Assembly (NCBI GenBank): GCA_944389645.1
Contig: CALXMZ010000033.1
Location: forward strand, 1 to 50,335
DNA length: 50,335 nucleotides
Direction: 5' to 3'
Source of the DNA: an uncultured Alphaproteobacteria bacterium
GTDB lineage: Bacteria; Pseudomonadota; Alphaproteobacteria; Rs-D84
Notes under the pieces: model-generated
What the model was told of the DNA's origin: nothing
The model's input: the letters and a program-made list of their open reading frames with translations, nothing else
Databases searched by the model: none
Position numbers and translations under genes: made by a program
Shown: positions 24,001 through 31,307 of the stretch, piece after piece
Layout: every line of letters begins with the position of its first letter
How positions within the stretch are numbered: position 1 is the stretch's first letter

Positions 24001-25219
24001 AGAAAAGATAAACAAAGATAGAGAAGAAGAAACATCTATCATGGAAAAAAGTTTTGCAGATCAGGTTTTCCAAATTGCAGAGGGTCAAATCATTGATGCT
24101 GGTACCGGTAGTTTGAAACCATTTGTTGGTAAGAAACTTACAGAAGAAGTCTTTGAAGGTATAAGACCAGCTGATGTTAAAAAATTGGTTGTACGTAATA
24201 AAGAAGCGCAGGCAAAAATTGATGAACTACGTGAACAGCATGTTGCTAAATTGAAAGAATTGAATGAGAAAGCTGATGCGGAAGTTGCAAAAGTAACAGA
24301 AAGCAATTCTTTGGCAGCTGGTGTTTTGAAAGAAGTAAAAGTTTATATTGCGCACAAGATGAAGTTGCAGCCTGGTGATAAGATGGCGGGTCGTCATGGT
24401 AATAAGGGTATAGTATCAAAAGTAGTACCTATTGAAGATATGCCATATATGGAAGACGGTACACCAGTAGATATTGTATTGAATCCATTAGGTGTACCAA
24501 GTCGTATGAATATCGGTCAGATATTAGAAACTCACCTTGGTATGGCAGCGCGTACGTTAGGTCAGCAAATCGGCGAAGTTCTGGAAGAAGTAAAACAGAA
24601 ACGTGCCGTAACGGATGATTTGCGTACGATTATGGGCAAAGTTTATGGTAAAGAAATTGCCGAAAAGTTGGAAAAAATGACGGATACAGACGTTCGTGCA
24701 GAAGCATCGTTGTTAAAAGATGGTGTACCGATGGCAACACCCACATTTAACGGTGCAAGTCCAGAAGATATTCGTTCCATGTTGAAACTAGCTAAACTAC
24801 CAGAATCCGGGCAATTTACTCTGTATGATGGTATGACGGGTGAAAAATTTGCACGTCCTGTAACGGTCGGTGTAATGTACATGTTGAAATTGCATCACTT
24901 TGTTGATGAAAAGATTCATGCACGTTCAATTGGTAATTACTCTTTGGTAACGCAGCAACCGTTATCTGGTAAGGCTCATATGGGGGGTCAGCGTTTAGGT
25001 GAAATGGAAGTTTGGGCGTTAGAAGCACATGGTGCTGCTCACTTACTACGAGAAATGTTGACTGTAAAGTCTGATGATATAACTGGTCGTACGAAGATGT
25101 ATGAATCCATCATATCTGGTAGTAATGATATTCAGACGGGTACACCAGAGGCCTTTAACGTGTTCGTTCGCGAATTACGTGGTTTAGGTTTGTCAATGAC
25201 ACCAAAGAAAATAGATTAA
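21083..25219 (+). CDS. rpoB: RNA polymerase subunit beta
   Basis: The 1378-residue protein is full length for a proteobacterial beta subunit. Recognisable parts: the lobe region with [18 protein letters not shown], the rifampicin-region stretch [32 protein letters not shown] (here split for length; the usual D-Q-N is D-A-Y at the corresponding place), [19 protein letters not shown], the flap, and the C-terminal [26 protein letters not shown] and [18 protein letters not shown]. The change of the usual MDQNNPL to MDAYNPL affects rifampicin-contacting positions. rpoC follows after 82 bases with a hairpin. Confidence 0.97.
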   Translation: [1378 protein letters not shown]

Positions 25220-25225
25220 GTGGCG

Positions 25226-25267
25226 GTGGCTAAAAGCATTATAATAAAAAGTAACGCCGCTAGCCAC
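25226..25267 (+). promoter_or_regulatory. Hairpin between rpoB and rpoC
   Basis: GTGGCTA (25226-25232) pairs perfectly with TAGCCAC (25261-25267), with GC-rich flanks that allow an alternative fold. Its placement 34 bases before rpoC suggests an mRNA processing or stability element rather than a terminator. Confidence 0.35.
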
Positions 25268-25301
25268 GCAATATTTTTAGCTACTGAAAGGAGCAAAATA
25301 C

Positions 25302-28300
25302 ATGACCAATATGTTGCAGAAGATATTCGGACAAATTGAAAATAAGGAACAATTTGATGCTTTGCGTATAACAATTGCATCACCAGAAGAAATACTTTCT
25401 TGGTCACATGGTGAAGTTAAAAAGCCAGAAACTATTAATTATCACTCTTTAAAACCGGAACCAGAAGGTTTGTTCTGTCAGCAGATCTTTGGACCAGTAA
25501 AAGATTATGAGTGTGCTTGTGGTAAGTATAAAAGAATAAAATTCCGTGGCGTTGTTTGCGAACGTTGCGGTGTAGAGGTAGGATCTTCTACCGTTCGTCG
25601 TGAACGTATGGGGCATATTAAATTAGCTATGCCTGTTGCGCATACATGGTTCTTGCGTGAAGGTAAAATTGCAACTTTATTAAACAATTTACCACAGAAA
25701 AAGTTGGAACAGGTCATTTCTTATGATGCTTATATCGTTATTGAACCAGGTTTAACAAATTTAAAACAATATGATGTTATCAGTGAAGATGAATATCAGA
25801 ATGCGGTTGAAGAATTCGGTGCAGATGCATTTCATGTAGGTATCGGTGCAGAAGGTATCAGAAGCATAATTGCTAATCTGGATATGGGGGATGAACGTAC
25901 TCGTTTACGTGCAGAGTTAGCAGAAACTAAATCTGAAGCGAAACGTAAAGCGTTAATTAAACAGTTGAAGTTGGTTGAAGCGTTTTTAGATTCCAAGACA
26001 GATCCAGCATGGATGTTACCAGATGTTATTCCTGTAATACCACCCGATATGCGTCCATTAGTAACTTTGGATGCAGGTCATGTTGCAGCATCCGATTTGA
26101 ATGATTTATATCGTCGCGTAATCATCCGCAATAATCGTCTGAAAAGATTTATGGAAATGCACGCACCTGAAATCATCGTTCGTAATGAAAAGCGCATGTT
26201 GCAAGAAGCTGTAGATTCTTTGTTCGATAATGGGCATAAAGCGCGTCCAATGGTTTCACAGAACCGCCGTCCATTAAAGTCTTTGTCTGATTCTTTACGT
26301 GGTAAATCGGGGCGTTTCCGTATGAACTTGTTAGGTAAACGTGTTGATTATTCCGGTCGTTCTGTAATTGTTTCTGGACCATCTTTGAAATTGCATCAGG
26401 TTGGTCTGCCAAAGACTATGGCGTTGGAATTATTTAAACCATTTGTTTATGCAAGATTGTTGGCAGGTGATTATGCTAATACTTTGAAGACAGCACGTAA
26501 AATGGTCGAAAACGGTGAAGATATCGTTTGGGAAATTTTGGAAAAAGTTATTTACCAACATCCTGTATTATTAAACCGTGCACCTTCGTTACATAGATTA
26601 TCTATGTTAGCGTTTGAACCGGTTTTAATTGAAGGTAAGGCAATTCGTTTACATCCTTTGGTTTGTAAAGGTTTTAATGCTGACTTTGATGGTGACCAGA
26701 TGTCCGTTCACGTTCCTATTTCATTGGAAGCGCAGTTAGAAGCACGCACTTTGATGTTGTCTTCTAATAACGTTTTGTCACCTGCGAACGGTGAACCGAT
26801 GATCGTACCTTCTCAAGACATGGTTTTAGGTGTTTACTATATTTCATTGATTAATGGGGAACATACTGAAAAGTCACCGCGTTTTGCGAATATGGATGAA
26901 GTACAGTTGGCTTTGGAAAATAAGACAATAACTTTACATACGCCTATTATTGCTCGTATTAATGGTAAAACATACAAGACAACAGCCGGTCGTATGATTT
27001 TAGGTGAATTATTACCTAAATCAGAAAATATGCCTTTCGATTTGGTAAACAAAGTTATGCCTGTAAAAGAAATCAAAGCATTATTAGCAACAACATATGA
27101 ACGTTGCGGTGATAAAGAAACAATTTTATTAGCAGATGCTTTGAAAAATACAGGTTTTGAACAGGCGGCACGAAGTGGTATTTCAATAGGTTTTGATGAT
27201 ATTGTAATTCCAGAGGAAAAGAAAACTTTGATTGCAGAATCAGAAAAAGCGGCAGAAGAAATTGAAGAACAATATCAGAACGGTTTATTGTCAGGTGGTG
27301 AAAGACATAACAAGTTAATTGACTTATGGCAGAAAACAACCGATAAATTGGGTGACTTGGCTTATGCTGCTTTGGGTAAAACAACCGGTGATAACTGGAA
27401 TTCTGTATTGATGATGGCATTATCTGGTGCTCGTGGTTCAAAACGTCAGATTCAGCAGTTGGCAGGTATGCGCGGTATGATGCAGAAGCCAGATGGTTCC
27501 ATTATAGAAGTTCCTATTATTTCGAACTTTAAGGAAGGTTTGACTATGGCGGAATACTTTACGTCGACGCATGGTGCGCGTAAGGGTATGTCGGATACTG
27601 CTTTGAAGACGGCGGACGCTGGTTATTTGACACGTCGTTTGGTTGAATTGGCTCAGAATACAGTTATTACAGAACACGATTGCGGGACAACAGAATATAT
27701 AACTGCAAAACCAGTATATCAAGGTAGTGCGTTGTCAGTTGCTCTTGGAGACGTAGTTCTGGGACGTACAGCAGCTCATGATATAGTTCATCCGATCACA
27801 AAAGAAGTAATAGTTCCTGCGGGTGAGTTAATTAATAAAGCCGCTGCAAAGAAAATAAATGAATCCGGGTTACCAAGTGTGGATGTTCGCAGCGTATTAA
27901 CTTGTTGCAGTGACGGTTTGTGCGCGAAATGTTACGGTATGGATTTGTCGCGTAATGCGCTGGTTCATGTAGGTGAAGCTGTCGGTGTTATCGCAGGACA
28001 GTCTATTGGTGAACCTGGTACTCAGTTAACTTTACGTACTTTCCATATTGGTGGTGTTGCAGCAGGTGGAGCAGAAAGTCACTTTATCGAAGTTCCTGTT
28101 TCTGGTACTATAAAGTTGTCTGGTGTGAATACAATTAAAAATTCTGCCGGTCGTATTGTAGTATTGTCAAGAAATGGTGAATTATCAGTGGTTGATGATA
28201 ATGGTGAAGCGCAATTTACAAGCAGTTTGCCATATGCATCAATGTTAATTGTAAACGATGGTGACAAGGTAGAAAAAGGCGCAAAAGTTGCAGAATGGGA

Positions 28301-29411
28301 TCCTTATTCAAATACGATCATAGCGGAAAAAAACGGTATTGTTCAGTTTAATGACTTGATTGAAAACGTATCTTATCAGGAAGAAGTTGATTCTATGACA
28401 GGTATTGTTTCTCGTAAAGTAATTAACTGGAAAGCGAATACAAAGAAAGCGTTAAACCCTGCAATTACATTGGTAAATGAAAAGGGTGAGATCTTATCCT
28501 TGGGTGGTAAGAAGATTGCAGAGTACTTATTACCTATGTATTCTATTTTGAACGTAGCAAACGGTGCAACTGTTGCTGCTGGTGACGTACTGGCAAGAAT
28601 CCCTGTTCAGTCAAAACGTACGAGTGATATTACCGGTGGTTTGCCACGCGTAAACGAATTATTAGAAGTTCGTAGACCTGCAAACCCAGCTTTGTTAGCA
28701 GAAATAGACGGTACTATCGAGTTAGAGGATGCAAAATCAAAGATAATAGTTCGTATTGTTCCAGATAATGGGACCGCACCTGTTGAATATGCGGTACCAA
28801 AAGGTACGAATTTATTAGTTCGTAGCGGTGACGTTGTAAGAAAAGCTGATAAGTTAGTTGATGGTGATCCTGTACCGCAAGATATTTTACGTATTTTGGG
28901 GCAGAAAGCATTAGCAACCTTTATGGTAGAACAGATACAGCAAGTTTATCGTCTGCAGGGTGTGGTAATTAACGATAAGCATATTGAAATTTTGATACGA
29001 GAAATGACTCGTCGTGTAGAAATCACGAACCCAGGTGATACAGGATTCTTGATGGGGCAAGTCGTTGACCGTGTTGATTTTGAAGAAGAGAATACTCGTG
29101 TTATTCATGATGGTGGTAAACCGGCAGAAGCATCACAAGTTTTGGTTGGTTTGACGCGTGCATCTTTGACAAGTCGATCTTTCATATCTAACGCCTCGTT
29201 CCAACAGACTACGAAAGTATTGGTTGATGCAGCAATTAGTGGCGCAACTGATAAATTGGTTGGTATCAATGAAAACCTGATTGTCGGTCGTCTGATACCA
29301 ATCGGAACGGGTGCATATGTACGTCGCGTTCGTGAAATTGCGAAAGCAGAAGAAAAAGCTGAAAAGCTTGCTCGTGAAGGTGGTACGCAACAGCAGTTGT
29401 TGGATATCTAA
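25302..29411 (+). CDS. rpoC: RNA polymerase subunit beta'
   Basis: The 1369-residue subunit carries the catalytic centre: N459-ADFDGDQM with Mg-binding D461, D463 and D465. The N-terminal zinc site begins C71-A-C73 and closes at CERC, and the second zinc site is CCSDGLCAKC near residue 870. The bridge and trigger-loop regions (GGVAAGG, GEAVGVIAGQSIGEPGTQLTLRTFH in two family motifs) are intact. GAAAGGAG precedes ATG 25302. rpsL, rpsG and fusA, the common next genes, do not follow here. Confidence 0.97.
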   Translation: MTNMLQKIFGQIENKEQFDALRITIASPEEILSWSHGEVKKPETINYHSLKPEPEGLFCQQIFGPVKDYECACGKYKRIKFRGVVCERCGVEVGSSTVRRERMGHIKLAMPVAHTWFLREGKIATLLNNLPQKKLEQVISYDAYIVIEPGLTNLKQYDVISEDEYQNAVEEFGADAFHVGIGAEGIRSIIANLDMGDERTRLRAELAETKSEAKRKALIKQLKLVEAFLDSKTDPAWMLPDVIPVIPPDMRPLVTLDAGHVAASDLNDLYRRVIIRNNRLKRFMEMHAPEIIVRNEKRMLQEAVDSLFDNGHKARPMVSQNRRPLKSLSDSLRGKSGRFRMNLLGKRVDYSGRSVIVSGPSLKLHQVGLPKTMALELFKPFVYARLLAGDYANTLKTARKMVENGEDIVWEILEKVIYQHPVLLNRAPSLHRLSMLAFEPVLIEGKAIRLHPLVCKGFNADFDGDQMSVHVPISLEAQLEARTLMLSSNNVLSPANGEPMIVPSQDMVLGVYYISLINGEHTEKSPRFANMDEVQLALENKTITLHTPIIARINGKTYKTTAGRMILGELLPKSENMPFDLVNKVMPVKEIKALLATTYERCGDKETILLADALKNTGFEQAARSGISIGFDDIVIPEEKKTLIAESEKAAEEIEEQYQNGLLSGGERHNKLIDLWQKTTDKLGDLAYAALGKTTGDNWNSVLMMALSGARGSKRQIQQLAGMRGMMQKPDGSIIEVPIISNFKEGLTMAEYFTSTHGARKGMSDTALKTADAGYLTRRLVELAQNTVITEHDCGTTEYITAKPVYQGSALSVALGDVVLGRTAAHDIVHPITKEVIVPAGELINKAAAKKINESGLPSVDVRSVLTCCSDGLCAKCYGMDLSRNALVHVGEAVGVIAGQSIGEPGTQLTLRTFHIGGVAAGGAESHFIEVPVSGTIKLSGVNTIKNSAGRIVVLSRNGELSVVDDNGEAQFTSSLPYASMLIVNDGDKVEKGAKVAEWDPYSNTIIAEKNGIVQFNDLIENVSYQEEVDSMTGIVSRKVINWKANTKKALNPAITLVNEKGEILSLGGKKIAEYLLPMYSILNVANGATVAAGDVLARIPVQSKRTSDITGGLPRVNELLEVRRPANPALLAEIDGTIELEDAKSKIIVRIVPDNGTAPVEYAVPKGTNLLVRSGDVVRKADKLVDGDPVPQDILRILGQKALATFMVEQIQQVYRLQGVVINDKHIEILIREMTRRVEITNPGDTGFLMGQVVDRVDFEEENTRVIHDGGKPAEASQVLVGLTRASLTSRSFISNASFQQTTKVLVDAAISGATDKLVGINENLIVGRLIPIGTGAYVRRVREIAKAEEKAEKLAREGGTQQQLLDI

Positions 29412-29432
29412 TCAAGATAATAGAAACATAAC

Positions 29433-29467
29433 CGCTCGACATGCTTTAGTTTTAAGTGTGTCGGGCG
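29433..29467 (+). terminator. Hairpin after rpoC, possible weak terminator
   Basis: CGCTCGACA (29433-29441) pairs with TGTCGGGCG (29459-29467), with one G-T wobble. No T run follows, so termination would be Rho-dependent or partial. Confidence 0.4.
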
Positions 29468-29482
29468 TTGTGAGTTAAAAGT

Positions 29483-29881
29483 ATGAAAGAAATTCCTGCA
29501 ATATTTTGTGATATAGATGGTGTTGTAAATAAGAAGTTTGCAATTGCTAACTATGACCGTTTCGGTGAACCGAATGAAAATATGATACGGGTTTTAGAAA
29601 CGTTAGGGAAGGATTTTACGATAGTTTTTATAACAGGTCGGTGGGCGATGGGGCAACAGAAGGTAGAAATGCATATAAATGGTTTACTTCCGAATATAAA
29701 AAAGCGAATATTCTGTAAACCGCATAATTACCCCGGGACTACGGCGGATTATAAATTAGCAACGATAATCGCATTAGAAAAACAAGGGTATAAGTTTTAT
29801 ATGGGGCTGGACGACCACAGTGCAGTAATAGGTTTGATGCATAATCATGGTATGTTTGTGGCTCAGGTTATATCAGATTAA
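29483..29881 (+). CDS. HAD-superfamily phosphatase-like protein
   Basis: A 132-residue protein with HAD hallmarks: motif I in FCDIDGVV (the nucleophile and acid aspartates D10 and D12), motif II as a Thr in VFITGRW, and an acidic pair in YMGLDDHS near the end for metal binding. This compact layout resembles the phosphatase half of T4 polynucleotide kinase and other small C0-type HADs. The substrate is unknown. It lies between rpoC and rpmF, with no strong ribosome binding site. A nucleic-acid 3'-phosphatase role is a guess from the resemblance only. Confidence 0.7.
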   Translation: MKEIPAIFCDIDGVVNKKFAIANYDRFGEPNENMIRVLETLGKDFTIVFITGRWAMGQQKVEMHINGLLPNIKKRIFCKPHNYPGTTADYKLATIIALEKQGYKFYMGLDDHSAVIGLMHNHGMFVAQVISD

Positions 29882-29889
29882 AGTTTTCC

Positions 29890-29917
29890 TTGCAAAAGCG
29901 CAAGATTTTAATAAAAT
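29890..29917 (+). promoter_or_regulatory. Possible promoter of rpmF-plsX
   Basis: TTGCAA (29890-29895), 16 bases, then TAAAAT (29912-29917), with the predicted start about 22 bases before the rpmF ATG. The -35 part overlaps a small CTTGC/GCAAG inverted repeat. Confidence 0.45.
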
Positions 29918-29945
29918 AACAAACTGTAAATAAAAGGATAATGAA

Positions 29946-30095
29946 ATGGCAACGCCGAAAAGTAAAACAAGTAAAGCACGTTCTGCACAGCGTCGGTCTC
30001 ATGACGCATTGTCAATAATGCCATGCAGCGTATGTAAAGTATGCGGTGAGAAAAAACGTCCGCATCATATATGCCCTGCATGTGGTGCAAAATAA
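29946..30095 (+). CDS. rpmF: 50S ribosomal protein L32
   Basis: A 49-residue protein that reads MATPKSKTSKARSAQRR, then CSVCKVCGEKKRPHHICPACG in two zinc-knuckle halves (four cysteines in CxxC pairs). This is the zinc-binding form of L32. AAAGGA lies upstream of ATG 29946. rpmF next to plsX is one of the most conserved gene pairs in bacteria, linking translation to membrane lipid synthesis. Confidence 0.96.
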   Translation: MATPKSKTSKARSAQRRSHDALSIMPCSVCKVCGEKKRPHHICPACGAK

Positions 30096-30115
30096 AGAAA
30101 AAACGAAAAACAAAG

Positions 30116-30152
30116 GCGGAAGTGCACACGAACGTGCCTTTCTGCTTTTTTT
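30116..30152 (+). terminator. Terminator or attenuator between rpmF and plsX
   Basis: A stem from 30116 to 30145 with core GCAC/GTGC and outer GCGGAAG/CTTTCTGC (small bulge) is followed by seven T. Because plsX starts 9 bases later, this probably acts as a partial terminator that sets lower expression of plsX than of rpmF. Confidence 0.6.
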
Positions 30153-30160
30153 AATGTACT

Positions 30161-31219
30161 ATGTCGACAGAAAAGAAAATTATAGCTATTGATGCAATGG
30201 GAGGGGATAAAGGCCCTAATGCTGTTCTTGGTGGGATGAATCAATTCTTATATCAGAATGGTGAGGATAAAGTTTTCTTTCGTTTGTTTGGCGACGAAAA
30301 AATTTTACGAAAATTATTAACGAAATATCCTCGTGTTGCACGTAATTGCGAGGTAATTCATGCACCTAATGCGATAAAAGGTACAGATAAAGTTCGTGAT
30401 GTAATTAGACATTCACAAGATACTTCTATGTATATGGCCATAAAAGATGTTCGTGAAGGGAATTCTGCAGCTGTTGTTAGTGCTGGAAATACGGGAATAT
30501 TGATGTCTTTATCAAAGTTAGCATTAAAGACGATAGACGGTATTTCAAGACCTGCAATTACAACAATGTTACCATCTGGTGGTGGGGATTCTAGGGTTGT
30601 AGTTTTAGATCTTGGGGCGAACGTTCAATGCGACGAAAGTAATTTATTTGATTTTGCTGTTTTAGGTAGTGTTTATGCAGAAGTAATCGGTAAAATGCCT
30701 AGACCAAAAGTTGGCGTTTTGAATATTGGTGAAGAGGATACGAAAGGTAATGAGACCCTTCAGAAATTAAATAAATTATTAAGTGACCACAAAGATAAAT
30801 TGCCGTATGAGTATATAGGTTTTGTGGAAGGTAATGATATTGGCGGAGGAAACGTTCAAGTTGTCGTAACCGATGGTTTTACTGGGAATATAGTATTAAA
30901 AACGGTTGAAGGTACAGCAAAACTTATAAAACGTGTATTAGTTGATAATTTTAAAAAGTCTATTCTTGCCATGGTTGGTGCCTTTTTCTTGGTACATGTT
31001 TTTAAGCGGTTAAAAAACAAAATAGATCCGCGTTCTTATGCCGGGGCAACTTTCTTAGGTTTGAAGGGCTTTGCTGTCAAGACTCATGGTAATAGCGATG
31101 CATTAGCTTTCGCAAATTCTATAAAATATGCCGCAGATTTAACCGGTGCTAATCTTAATGGATTGATTGAAGAAAGAGCGAAAGCGGTTGCGCATATAAG
31201 AGAAGGAATATTATCTTAA
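30161..31219 (+). CDS. plsX: Phosphate acyltransferase PlsX
   Basis: PlsX makes acyl-phosphate from acyl-ACP, the first step of PlsX/PlsY glycerolipid synthesis. The 352-residue protein begins MSTEKKIIAIDAMGGDKGP, has AVVSAGNTGILM, VLDLGANVQCD, GVLNIGEEDTKGNE and FVEGNDI, and ends in the usual helical region. No ribosome binding site is evident, and the ATG follows a terminator-like hairpin. In most proteobacteria fabH is the next gene; here fabH lies 10 kb away. Confidence 0.95.
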   Translation: MSTEKKIIAIDAMGGDKGPNAVLGGMNQFLYQNGEDKVFFRLFGDEKILRKLLTKYPRVARNCEVIHAPNAIKGTDKVRDVIRHSQDTSMYMAIKDVREGNSAAVVSAGNTGILMSLSKLALKTIDGISRPAITTMLPSGGGDSRVVVLDLGANVQCDESNLFDFAVLGSVYAEVIGKMPRPKVGVLNIGEEDTKGNETLQKLNKLLSDHKDKLPYEYIGFVEGNDIGGGNVQVVVTDGFTGNIVLKTVEGTAKLIKRVLVDNFKKSILAMVGAFFLVHVFKRLKNKIDPRSYAGATFLGLKGFAVKTHGNSDALAFANSIKYAADLTGANLNGLIEERAKAVAHIREGILS

Positions 31220-31257
31220 ACAAAAAGAATTTTTTATAGGAATATAAGAATATTGAT

Positions 31258-31284
31258 AAAAATCGCTTTTTAAGCGATTTTTTT
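31258..31284 (+). terminator. Terminator after plsX
   Basis: A 10-bp stem (AAAATCGCTT / AAGCGATTTT) with a tight TTT loop ends in a long T run, 39 bases after plsX. Confidence 0.8.
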
Positions 31285-31307
31285 ATTGTATTTGAATGGA
31301 GAGAAAA

